The notes below the pieces were generated by a model. The model had not been told where the DNA came from and searched no databases. It saw only the letters and a list, made by a program, of their open reading frames with translations. Below are positions 28,093-37,465 of a DNA stretch of 64,000 nt, in pieces. The translations under genes were made by a program, and so were the position numbers. Location of the stretch: NCBI GenBank assembly GCA_938045585.1, contig CALIAU010000020.1:122767-186766 (forward strand). Direction: 5' to 3'. Each line of letters begins with the position of its first letter. Within the stretch, counting starts at the first letter, position 1. Origin of the DNA: an uncultured Saprospiraceae bacterium (GTDB lineage Bacteria > Bacteroidota > Bacteroidia > Chitinophagales > Saprospiraceae).

Positions 28093-29212
28093 CCCATAGG
28101 TCTTCTAAGTCTTCCATAAATGGTCTCCAATATGATTCTGCATTTTCTGACGAGCTATCCTTATAGTAGAGAACCAGTGCTTCTAGTTCTGTGTCTATTT
28201 CCAAATCTGCAATTTTTACTTCATTAAAAAGAACTCTAAGGTCCAAGAGTGAATTTATTTGATTGTCAGTAGGATTATCAATTGCAAGTAGTTCTGCAAT
28301 TCCTGCAAGTGATTCCACAGTAATATCTCCTACTATTACTTTCGCCTCTACTTTTTTGAAAGAACTGTTGCTCAGATTTTCTATATCATCATCTAATAAT
28401 TCAAAATCAACTTCCACAGCTACACTACATTTGTCTCCATCAAGAAAGCTCGCGTCAAAATCAAATTCGGTTGATGAGATTCTGTTTAAGCTAGTATTTA
28501 TTGTAACAGGCGTAAGAAAAACTGAGACATCCCAGGCTACAGGAATTTCAAAATCTGCATTATCGTCATATACCACATTATTCCAATCTACTTCTACGAT
28601 TCTTTCATTATCAACTCTTACAAGGCCATGCATTTGTACTGGCAAATACCAGGTCTCATTGTCAATAACTACCTCTTGGTCTGTATATGCGTCAATAATA
28701 ATTTCACTATCGTTTGTTGTTTCTAAAGGTTCAGACGGAAAGTGGAATTCTATCCTATCGGATGCACTTGCTTTGTCCCAAAGATTTGTTACATGATTAA
28801 ATGTATAGATACCCGAGTGAAAGGCAAAATCTATTCTATTATTTTCTTCAATGCGTTCAAAGTCAAAGACCTCGTTTAAGGTAGAGGACATATCTTCAAC
28901 CCAATCCTCGTTAAATACTTCACCATCAGACATTTTTAAAAAGTCTCTGAATAAGACATCTACCCCTTTTGACTCTTTAATGTTTCTGATACAAAGAAGC
29001 ATGTCATCAAAGGTTTTTTGGATATTCTCTTTGTCTTCTTCTACTGTCGTCGCACAGGGAGGACAGTCTCCCCCACAGTCGATGCCTGTTTCTGTACCGT
29101 TCTGGATACCATCAGTACAACTTGGTGCCAGAGGTTCTGACTCACAGGAGACTAGGAATAAGCTTGCTAAAAAGAATGCACTGAGTAATGGCTTTACTGC
29201 TTGTAAATTCAT
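28070..29212 (-). CDS. Lipoprotein with Cys-rich DGIQNGTETGIDCGGDCPPC motif
   Basis: Lipobox LFLVSCES; SCTDGIQNGTETGIDCGGDCPPC motif seen in Bacteroidetes surface lipoproteins. Confidence 0.75.
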   Translation of the reverse strand: MNLQAVKPLLSAFFLASLFLVSCESEPLAPSCTDGIQNGTETGIDCGGDCPPCATTVEEDKENIQKTFDDMLLCIRNIKESKGVDVLFRDFLKMSDGEVFNEDWVEDMSSTLNEVFDFERIEENNRIDFAFHSGIYTFNHVTNLWDKASASDRIEFHFPSEPLETTNDSEIIIDAYTDQEVVIDNETWYLPVQMHGLVRVDNERIVEVDWNNVVYDDNADFEIPVAWDVSVFLTPVTINTSLNRISSTEFDFDASFLDGDKCSVAVEVDFELLDDDIENLSNSSFKKVEAKVIVGDITVESLAGIAELLAIDNPTDNQINSLLDLRVLFNEVKIADLEIDTELEALVLYYKDSSSENAESYWRPFMEDLEDLWDEFFDFN

Positions 29213-29510
29213 TTTGTTTGGTTTGGTTAGTAAAATATAAAGAAGTTATTCTTCCTTCTTGAATGCAATTAAAACTAATAAAAACATTGCTAAGGTAATC
29301 TTAAGTTTATTATATAATACTGTTAAAGCGTGCATGTGACAAGAAGTATTGCTGAAGGGCCATATTTAATTCTTCCCAACTGAAGTCTGAAAATTAAAGC
29401 TCCCATCTACCCCCTCATTAAAATCTTCTACTAAAACTGGTGGTTGTGCTAACACAAAATGCATGTATAGAAAAAAAATACAGCTAAGGAAGGAGGATGG
29501 TTTTATATAG

Positions 29511-30887
29511 CTAATTCAACACTTTAATAAAAGATACCTTAGCAAGAAGATGATTCCTTTTATCACTAAACCTTTCTATACTGCTTAAATCTGAAACGTT
29601 TCTTTTCATTGCTAAGCCTAACTCCGTTCTATAGCCTGCTCCCAATTCTTTTGTTAATCCAATATTGAACAGGCCAGAAAACAATCCTCCTGTTCTATAC
29701 CCAAGTTCTCCTAGTCTTCCATATTCTTGGTTTGATTCTTCAGAATATGCTACTCCTGTTGCGCTATTAAATATGCTATATTCCATTCCTCCAGAAAGTA
29801 TAAGGCCAAGAGAATTCCTTAATTGAATTTTATGCCCAAATGCAGCATGCAGATCTAGCTGTCTGTAATTTTGATAAAATCTAGAATCTCTAGTTATAGT
29901 CATTGTTTCTATTCCAGCGCCATAAATTAGAACTTCTGTTCCATCAGGATAGGTATGTCTTTCTGTCAAAGTATTATCCAACTCTGTCTGTTCGTTTCTG
30001 ATGCTTTGGTCTTGAAACAAAAAACTGGTTTGCATAAACCCTGCTCCTAATTCAATAAACTGGTTTTGAAAAATATTACGTCGCATGAATATATTTATTG
30101 CAAGGGCATCTAAAGCACTCTCTTGCGCATTTCTAGAAGAAATAAATTCAGACTGTTCACCACTACGATCTTTCAGAGACCGTGCATGTATTCCATACCC
30201 TAAGCTAAGGCCAAGATCATAGCTTGCTCCTTCCTTTACTGGCTGTGTAAGCTCAACAATCTTAGGAAGCAATCGATTCCTAGTTGTTTTAATTCTTGTC
30301 AATGGTCTTTTTGCAATTAAATACGACTTAGTTATTTGTGCTCTCTTTTCTTTTTGTTCAAGTACTTTTTGTGTCCCTGCTAAGGTGGCGTCTGATGCGT
30401 ATTGAAGTTTTGGTGATAGGGTACTGAAATTCTCTGTTTGTATATTTACATTTAACTTTGAAGGGCTAAGTGATGCGATGGTGCTATTTGTGTGTTTGGC
30501 CTCTAATGTTATTCTTTCATCTGTACCTCTTTTGGTGTTGTATTCTATTCTATGAGGAGCTATTTCCTTGCTATTTGAGATTTTCTTTATTTCTTTTTCT
30601 CTATTAAGTTTTGGGTCTCTATTTTCTATTTGATGATTTTCTTCTATCTCCATTTCTTGGTTCGCAACTTGCTTCTCTTCCATTGACATTCGATTAAAGT
30701 TCCAATACAAGCTAATAGCAATCAATACGACACCCAAGCCAAAAACCCAATACAAAACTCTTCGTTTATCTTCCTTGGGATTTCTACGTCTCTCCAAATC
30801 ATTCCAAGCTTGATCTAGGTCCAATTGTGGATCAAAATCATTAAACCTGTTTTTGAGTTTATCTTTAAGCCAATCTTCTCTCTTCAT
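29511..30887 (-). CDS. Anti-sigma-like N-terminus + single TM + predicted beta-barrel domain
   Basis: Cytoplasmic-type MKREDWLKDKLKNRFNDFDPQLDLDQAWNDLERRR, TM VLYWVFGLGVVLIAISLYW, C-terminal barrel-like strands; overlaps the ECF sigma gene. Confidence 0.7.
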   Translation of the reverse strand: MKREDWLKDKLKNRFNDFDPQLDLDQAWNDLERRRNPKEDKRRVLYWVFGLGVVLIAISLYWNFNRMSMEEKQVANQEMEIEENHQIENRDPKLNREKEIKKISNSKEIAPHRIEYNTKRGTDERITLEAKHTNSTIASLSPSKLNVNIQTENFSTLSPKLQYASDATLAGTQKVLEQKEKRAQITKSYLIAKRPLTRIKTTRNRLLPKIVELTQPVKEGASYDLGLSLGYGIHARSLKDRSGEQSEFISSRNAQESALDALAINIFMRRNIFQNQFIELGAGFMQTSFLFQDQSIRNEQTELDNTLTERHTYPDGTEVLIYGAGIETMTITRDSRFYQNYRQLDLHAAFGHKIQLRNSLGLILSGGMEYSIFNSATGVAYSEESNQEYGRLGELGYRTGGLFSGLFNIGLTKELGAGYRTELGLAMKRNVSDLSSIERFSDKRNHLLAKVSFIKVLN

Positions 30888-31434
30888 TGTTAATCTTGTT
30901 TGCTATTTTTTTTTCCAAATTCGCTTTTAATAATTTCTTTGCTCTTCCATATTGTGATCGAGATGTCGCTGCGCTAATACCAAGGCAATCTCCAATTTCC
31001 GTATGCTTCAAACCTTCAAACACATATAAGTTTAATACCTGTCTATACCCTTCTGGAAGTGCTTGGATAGTTTCTAGTAGAGTTTGATTTGAAACATGTT
31101 CTAAAGCTTCTTCAAATGCTTCTTCTGGTTTCTCTGGTAGGTATTCAGGATATGAAATGTTGATAGTATGTTTTTTCTTTCTCAGTTTTTTCAAGACCAC
31201 ATTTGTGCAGACTCTAAACATCCACCCTTCAAATTCTCCTTTGTTCTCATCGTATTTTGATAGATTATCGAAAAGAGTAATAAAACATTCTTGCATAAGA
31301 TCTTTTGCCTCTTCTTTCTGTTTACAGTATCTGAGACATATTGTGTACACTCTGTTTGCATAGCGCATAAACAAACGGTTCTCCGCTTCTTTATTTCCTT
31401 CTAAACAAAATTGTATAATCTCTCGTGTTTCCAA
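30865..31434 (-). CDS. RNA polymerase ECF-type sigma factor
   Basis: YCKQKEEAKDLMQECFITLFDNLSKYDENKGEFEGWMFRVCTNVVL (sigma2), LPEGYRQVLNLYVFEGLKHTEIGDCLGISAATSRSQYGRAKKLL (sigma4). Confidence 0.95.
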   Translation of the reverse strand: METREIIQFCLEGNKEAENRLFMRYANRVYTICLRYCKQKEEAKDLMQECFITLFDNLSKYDENKGEFEGWMFRVCTNVVLKKLRKKKHTINISYPEYLPEKPEEAFEEALEHVSNQTLLETIQALPEGYRQVLNLYVFEGLKHTEIGDCLGISAATSRSQYGRAKKLLKANLEKKIANKINNEERRLA

Positions 31435-31499
31435 AAATGTCTTATTTCCTTATATATCCTATATAATATACTCTGCTGTTTTTTAAATAATTGCCTGGG

Positions 31500-33269
31500 T
31501 TATAATATTAAAGCCTTTATCTCTAAATCGGCTCCATCCAAGACCTCCCCTGTTAATATATTCTCTGCACTTACTTTTCCAACAAAATGAAAGGTGTCGC
31601 CTGACTCTCTACTGTTCTCTAATATTTGCAAACTAATAGGTGCTCCTAATTCAAAATCAAAAATTATTTCTGGGTTTCCTTGAATGATTGTTTGGTTTGA
31701 TTGAAAAGCAATAGAAGTCCAACTCAAAGGAGTATCTATAAAAGAAGTGATGTAAAGGAGATAAATTACAGTTCCATTCTCTTGTGGATGCACTAGGCTT
31801 ATATCATATCGTTCTTTTGTGGAAGAAATATTTACAATGTTCATCGTACATGGTCTTCCAACTATAGAGTCTCCCTGCAGAGAGAGAGAAAACTGTCCTG
31901 CTAATTCATCGCAAGCATTTAATAGTTCTACATTTATATCCATGTCCAGTGTAGCAAAAAACACTGGGCTACTTTTTAAGTTGTCCAAATCTACACCCAC
32001 TATTGCTACATCCTTGTCTATGCATTCCGGAAATACTTCTGCAAAGTTTCCTTCGTCATTTACAAAGATGATTCTATTTTGATTTGCATAGTTTACAGAT
32101 ACATATCCATTTGTTACTGGGGTGTTCTGACAATCTAAAAGCTTCCCTGAAATCAAAAACCAATTCTCAGGAGGAGTCGATACGGTAATTGCAGGCAGAA
32201 CAGTGTCTTCTTCAAAAGCACCTATGTTTGTTGTAAATACTGGGTCATTACAGGTGTTTAAAATTTCTAGAAGAAACACTTCTCCTTTTGGAACGAAGCC
32301 AGAAAAAGATCCTTGTTGAGATACTGTTGCAATCGCACTTGCGCCTGTTGACACAACCGTGAGTCTTACGACGTGATCCCAATACGAACCTCGAATAGGG
32401 TTAATCGTCCCTTCTAAGAAAATTACTTCTGCTGGTATATCGCAATTCCACCAGGTGAAGTGTGCTACCTCTCCCACATATTTATTTTCTTCCAAGAGTG
32501 CTTCTCCTTCTTCTTTCCAAAGATCAGCTTCCAAGTCATAGTACCACAGTGGAATATTAGTAGGTGCATTTGTGCTAAGAGAGCTTGGCACAGGAAAGCT
32601 GAGTTTTGCTGGTTTAGAAAGTTGAAGAGGCCTTCCTTGAGGGTCTTCTAATTCCACATTGAGCATGGCAAAGCTTTGTAAGACCTGTAATTGGCGGTCT
32701 GCATTTTGTGCTAGTAAGTTACCGGGCATTATTTCTTGTAAATCGTCTCTACTTGGGTCAAGATAATATGCATACACATTTACCTCTCCCGAATAAGAAG
32801 AGCCATCTTCGTTTTCAAATCCATCTTGTGCAAATGTTATCTCCGCTCCTCCATTTGTTTGTATAGTGGTAGTTTCTTGCGATGCAATTGCTTCTGTGAG
32901 TTCCCGTTGAATAAGTTTAACCTTGGTTGTGGTATTCTCTTTTTCATAGGTCTGTAAAACCTGTCTAGCTATAAAGTACCCTTCTTTAGAAATATCCAGC
33001 CGGGCTTGTTTTTGTTTTACTGTTCCTGCGATTATAAACACTCCATTCTCGTCTGTGTTTACGGTATTTTCTCCCCAGCGTACAAATGCATCCGATACTG
33101 CATTATTGTTTTGGTCAACGACCACTCCTTGGACTTTGGCCTCTACAAAATTTACGTCAATAACTATAGGTGGATTTGTGGTAAAGGTCTCTGTATAACT
33201 ATCCTTACGGCATGAAGAGAAGGCAAGTAGTATACAGCTAACAATTAAAAGATATATTGATTTTTGCAT
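31500..33269 (-). CDS. Lipoprotein with carboxypeptidase-regulatory-like domains
   Basis: Lipobox AFSSCRK; KVQGVVVDQNNNAVSDAFVRWGENTVNTDENGVFIIAGTV. Confidence 0.8.
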   Translation of the reverse strand: MQKSIYLLIVSCILLAFSSCRKDSYTETFTTNPPIVIDVNFVEAKVQGVVVDQNNNAVSDAFVRWGENTVNTDENGVFIIAGTVKQKQARLDISKEGYFIARQVLQTYEKENTTTKVKLIQRELTEAIASQETTTIQTNGGAEITFAQDGFENEDGSSYSGEVNVYAYYLDPSRDDLQEIMPGNLLAQNADRQLQVLQSFAMLNVELEDPQGRPLQLSKPAKLSFPVPSSLSTNAPTNIPLWYYDLEADLWKEEGEALLEENKYVGEVAHFTWWNCDIPAEVIFLEGTINPIRGSYWDHVVRLTVVSTGASAIATVSQQGSFSGFVPKGEVFLLEILNTCNDPVFTTNIGAFEEDTVLPAITVSTPPENWFLISGKLLDCQNTPVTNGYVSVNYANQNRIIFVNDEGNFAEVFPECIDKDVAIVGVDLDNLKSSPVFFATLDMDINVELLNACDELAGQFSLSLQGDSIVGRPCTMNIVNISSTKERYDISLVHPQENGTVIYLLYITSFIDTPLSWTSIAFQSNQTIIQGNPEIIFDFELGAPISLQILENSRESGDTFHFVGKVSAENILTGEVLDGADLEIKALIL

Positions 33270-33427
33270 TTTATTATAATTTCTTTCACCTAATAAAAGG
33301 TGCTAAATAAACTTTCAGCATGCTTTACAATATCAACTATCCTTAATTTACACAAACGTTGCACCACTTCATCAGAAATATTTAAACTAAAATTTATAGC
33401 ATCTAATAGTAGGGGCAGAAAAGCGCC

Positions 33428-33532
33428 CGCGTGAGTTGCCTGCAGGGTTTTAGTCCGCAAGGACCAAGCGAACAGCGCGCCCGGAAGGGAGCGACCTAGT
33501 TTCTGAAACTCAGAAACTGGGGCACGCCCAAA
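33428..33532 (-). repeat. Dispersed structured intergenic repeat, copy B
   Basis: Reverse complement TTGGGCGTGCCCCAGTTTCTGAGTTTCAGAAACTAGGTCGCTCCCTTCCGGGCGCGCTGTTCGCTTGGTCCTTGCGGACTAAAACCCTGCAGGCAACTCACGCG. Confidence 0.93.
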
Positions 33533-33549
33533 TACATATTATTTTTTTC

Positions 33550-36204
33550 TTAACCCATATTAGGAATGTCTTCCTTGCTAAACTCATAGAGTTTGTCTGC
33601 CTCTTTTTCCTTGTAGTCCATCACCTGCTTGAGGGCGTCTGGAACTACATCGCTACACATGACAATCAGGCTACCGGGCTTCGCATTTTCGATGGCAAAG
33701 CTGATCGCTTCTTTTTCTGATTTAAATATTTTAATCTCCTTATTGGGATCATGTTCTTTTATCCCCTTGGTCAGCATGCCTATCAATTCTTCTTCTGTCT
33801 TACCTCTAAGATTTTTGTCTTGACGAATGATTACCTCGTCAAACATTTCTGCTGCGAGTTTGCCCATCGCTACATTATCTTCTTCACGTCTATCCCCTAT
33901 TCCGGCAATAATACCAACCTTGGGTTTGCCGTCTAGTTTCTCAATAAACTTATGTAAGGCCTGCATGCCTGCCGCATTGTGCGCATAGTCCAATAAGACA
34001 TTAAAGTTTTTGAACTCAAATAAATTTAGGCGTCCTGGTGTTTGTGATGGGGATGGAATAAAGGATTCCAAGGCCATCTTTATATCACGTAAATCAAAGC
34101 CTCGTATATATCCCGTCAGTGCGGCTGGCAATACATTTTGTATCATAAACCGAGCTTTACCACCAAACGTGAGCGGCACATTGACAGCATTTACAACACG
34201 CATTTTCCATGTACCTTTACAGATGGTTATGAAGCCATTTTCATAGATAGCGTACAAGCCATTTCTCTTTGCGTGTCGTTTTATGTTTTCATTATTTTCG
34301 TCCATAGAAAAGAGCGCAATGTTACACTTCAAATTCTCGCGCATGTTATAGACGAGTTCGTCATCTGCATTCAGAATAGCGTAGCCATCAGGCAGTACTG
34401 TTTCTGGTACCACTCCTTTCAATCGTGCCATCTGTTCGACTGTATTAATGCCTCGTATGCCCAAATGATCTGGTGCAACATTTGTCACAACTGCAATGTC
34501 GCAATTATGGAAACCCAATCCTGCGCGCAAGAGTCCGCCTCTCGCCGTTTCTAAAACTGCAAAGTCAATCGTGGGATCTTTGATTACAAACTCGGCACTC
34601 ACTGGACCTGTACAATCGCCTACATCTAACATATGGTTCTGTATATAGATACCATCTGAGGTAGTGTAACCCACCTTGTGCCCCATCATCTTTACCATGT
34701 GTGCAATGAGTCGTGTCGTTGTGGTCTTCCCATTTGTTCCGGTAACGGCAACAATAGGAATGCGCGAACTGGTTCCTGGTGGGTAGAGCATATCTACCAC
34801 GCTTGCTGCAACATTTCTCGGCATACCCTCTGTAGGAGCGAGGTGCATTCTAAAACCTGGACCTGCATTTACTTCTAAGACGGCACCCCCTGTTTCAGAA
34901 ACAGGTTTGGAAATATCTGTTGTCATCAAATCAATGCCGCAAATATTCAAACCGATCACTCTAGAAATCCGTTCTGCCATAAATATATTTTCTGGGTGCA
35001 CGATATCTGTTACATCTGTAGCCGTTCCTCCAGTAGATAGATTTGCTGTTTCTTTGAGATAGAGCACTTCGCCGTCCGTTAATACCGTTTCGGTTGTGTA
35101 GCCCTTGGACTTCAAAATATTTTCTGTCATCTCATTCACGGAGATCATAGTGAGTACTTTCTCATGGCCATAGCCTCGACGGGGGTCTTTATTTACCTCA
35201 TCAATGAGTTCTTGAATTGTATGTTTACCATTTCCTACAACATGTGCAGGTGTACGCTTTGCTGCAGCAACCAATTTGTAGTTTATCACTAGAAGTCTAT
35301 AATCATCTCCTGTTATAAATTTTTCTACAATAACTGAACGTGAAATTTCTTTGGCAGCCTTAAAGCCTGCGAGGGCTTCTTCCCAGTTTTGAATATTGAT
35401 GGTGATGCCTCTTCCGTGGTTTCCGTTAATAGGTTTTATTACTAAGGGATATTTGACATATTCCACTGCCTCACGCAGTCCTCGTTCTGAGCGCACGATG
35501 TCTCCTTTCGCTACAGCTATATTTGCTTGTTCTAAAAGGTGCTTAGTATCTTCCTTATCACAGGCAACTTCTACTCCTATACTACTCGTATCACTGGAGA
35601 CGGTAGCTTGAATTCTTTTTTGGTTTACACCATAGCCTAGTTGGCAAAGAGAATATTTATTAAGACGTACCCAGGGTATGCCCCTACTCACTGCTTCTTC
35701 AATAATAGATCCTGTGCTAGGTCCTAATCGCTCTCTTTCTCTTATTTCTCGCATCTCTTGAATATCCTCTTCTAAATCGTACTCTGTTCCTTCCGTCAGC
35801 GCCACTGCTATTCTAACAGCAGCTCGAGCAGCATACTTTCCTGCCTTTTCTTCCAGATAGGCAAAGACAACCGAGTAGACGCCTTCTTCTCCAAAGCCCC
35901 TCGTTCTTCCAAAGCCTACTTCCATGCCAGCGAGGGATTGGATTTCTAAGGCAATATGTTCTATCACATGTCCCATCCAAGTGCCATCTATTACGCGTTC
36001 AAAAAAGCCGCCGGGTGTACCTACAGAACATCTATGTTCGTACATACCTGGGAACATTTCTTTTAGACGTTCATAAAAACCATCAATCTTATTAGTGGGC
36101 ATTTCTTCGTACTCCTCTAGGTCAAGAGTCATTACTATAAGTTTGTGTCTACGTATGGACCAATAGTTAGGGCCACGCATTGCTCTTATTTCTCGTATCC
36201 GCAT
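33550..36204 (-). CDS. cphA: Cyanophycin synthetase
   Basis: MRIREIRAMRGPNYWSIRRHKLIVMTLDLEEYEEMPTNKI, ATP-grasp region, Mur-ligase VAVTGTNGKTTTTRLIAHM. ORF start 36324 is likely too early; ATG at 36204 fits CphA. Confidence 0.95.
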   Translation of the reverse strand: MRIREIRAMRGPNYWSIRRHKLIVMTLDLEEYEEMPTNKIDGFYERLKEMFPGMYEHRCSVGTPGGFFERVIDGTWMGHVIEHIALEIQSLAGMEVGFGRTRGFGEEGVYSVVFAYLEEKAGKYAARAAVRIAVALTEGTEYDLEEDIQEMREIRERERLGPSTGSIIEEAVSRGIPWVRLNKYSLCQLGYGVNQKRIQATVSSDTSSIGVEVACDKEDTKHLLEQANIAVAKGDIVRSERGLREAVEYVKYPLVIKPINGNHGRGITINIQNWEEALAGFKAAKEISRSVIVEKFITGDDYRLLVINYKLVAAAKRTPAHVVGNGKHTIQELIDEVNKDPRRGYGHEKVLTMISVNEMTENILKSKGYTTETVLTDGEVLYLKETANLSTGGTATDVTDIVHPENIFMAERISRVIGLNICGIDLMTTDISKPVSETGGAVLEVNAGPGFRMHLAPTEGMPRNVAASVVDMLYPPGTSSRIPIVAVTGTNGKTTTTRLIAHMVKMMGHKVGYTTSDGIYIQNHMLDVGDCTGPVSAEFVIKDPTIDFAVLETARGGLLRAGLGFHNCDIAVVTNVAPDHLGIRGINTVEQMARLKGVVPETVLPDGYAILNADDELVYNMRENLKCNIALFSMDENNENIKRHAKRNGLYAIYENGFITICKGTWKMRVVNAVNVPLTFGGKARFMIQNVLPAALTGYIRGFDLRDIKMALESFIPSPSQTPGRLNLFEFKNFNVLLDYAHNAAGMQALHKFIEKLDGKPKVGIIAGIGDRREEDNVAMGKLAAEMFDEVIIRQDKNLRGKTEEELIGMLTKGIKEHDPNKEIKIFKSEKEAISFAIENAKPGSLIVMCSDVVPDALKQVMDYKEKEADKLYEFSKEDIPNMG

Positions 36205-36317
36205 AGTTGTCTTATTTGCTAAAAATTTACAAAAATCTAGGCGACTAAATATATACAAAGGGTAGAAATTCACATTTATATTGATTTTCTTTGCAACTGC
36301 ATTTAAATAAGAAGAAC

Positions 36318-37172
36318 ATGGCATTTAAAGGAACATTAATACCAATCGGGGGGAACGAGGATAAAGGAGCTGGTGATCATGACGGGGGAATGGACTTTTT
36401 AAGTGAGGGAATATTAAGTAGAGTTGTAAAGGAAAGCGGTGGCATACATGCTAAGATTGTTGTAATCACAACGGCTTCTCAGATTCCTGTAGAAGTGGGC
36501 GAGATGTATACGAATGCCTTTACACGCCTAGGTTGTACAGATGTACAAATCTTAGATTTCCGCGAACGCGACCAGGCAGAGGATCCAGAAGCAATAAAAA
36601 TTATACAAAATGCAGACTGTATTATGATGTCCGGCGGTGACCAATCCCGTCTTTCTGACATCATAGGTGAAACAGCTGTTCATAAAATGATGAAGCATCG
36701 ATTCCAAAACGAAGCAATCGTTATTGCAGGTACAAGTGCGGGCGCTATGGCTATGTCTAGCGAAATGGTTTCTGGAGGTAGTAGTTCTGAAGCGCTCAAC
36801 AAAGGCTCCGTGCGTATGCGTGAGGGTATGGGCTTCATCCCTGGTCTTATTATTGATTCTCATTTTATCCAACGGGGTAGATTTGGAAGATTAGCGGAAG
36901 CGGTTGCTTTGCATCCACATTTACTCGGAATAGGTTTAGCGGAAGATACGGGTATGATTATACGTAATTGTAATGATTGTACTATAATAGGTTCAGGCAT
37001 GGTTATCATTTTTGATCCTGCAAGCCTCGATCATAATAATGTAGAAATTTTACCGGAAGGAACACCAATGACGATGTCTAATCTGACAGTACATGTTTTG
37101 GCAAATAGTGATATGTTTTCAATCGATGAAAAAAAAATTGCAGTTTTGCCAATTGATGCGGAATTTGAGTAA
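36318..37172 (+). CDS. cphB: Cyanophycinase
   Basis: GTLIPIGGNEDKG, IMMSGGDQSRLSDIIG, IVIAGTSAGAMAMSSEMV (Ser nucleophile), IDSHFIQRGRFGRL. Confidence 0.95.
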   Translation: MAFKGTLIPIGGNEDKGAGDHDGGMDFLSEGILSRVVKESGGIHAKIVVITTASQIPVEVGEMYTNAFTRLGCTDVQILDFRERDQAEDPEAIKIIQNADCIMMSGGDQSRLSDIIGETAVHKMMKHRFQNEAIVIAGTSAGAMAMSSEMVSGGSSSEALNKGSVRMREGMGFIPGLIIDSHFIQRGRFGRLAEAVALHPHLLGIGLAEDTGMIIRNCNDCTIIGSGMVIIFDPASLDHNNVEILPEGTPMTMSNLTVHVLANSDMFSIDEKKIAVLPIDAEFE

Positions 37173-37190
37173 AGCGGTTTCATGTATCAC

Positions 37191-37219
37191 GGCCTGTCTG
37201 CGTTCCTTGGAAGGCAGGT
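37191..37219. repeat. GCCTGCCTGC hairpin repeat
   Basis: GGCCTGTCTGCGTTCCTTGGAAGGCAGGT, near-identical to 18875-18903. Confidence 0.8.
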
Positions 37220-37465
37220 ATCATGGTTTTTGTATTTAACAAAATCTGTAATTCTCGGTCAAGTCCAGAAAGAACCTGCCAAAGTTTAAGACCGCACAAA
37301 ATCCTGTCTAATCCTCAAATCCTGTAAATCCTGGTATCTGTTGTTTGAATAGAAAAGTACTTAAGAAATAATCAGAATTGATTATACGAATAGCAAACCG
37401 TTGCACCAGGAAACCAGCACGACGTGCGGAAACCATGAAACCGTGACACACTGTGTCACCCCGGC

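Noticed and set aside
28263-28796. 177-aa plus-strand ORF opposite the 28070-29212 lipoprotein
   Set aside because: Ser/Thr-rich composition typical of antisense to an acidic CDS; the minus-strand gene has lipobox and Cys motif.
34138-34554. 138-aa plus-strand ORF inside cphA
   Set aside because: Antisense to the conserved Mur-ligase region of CphA.
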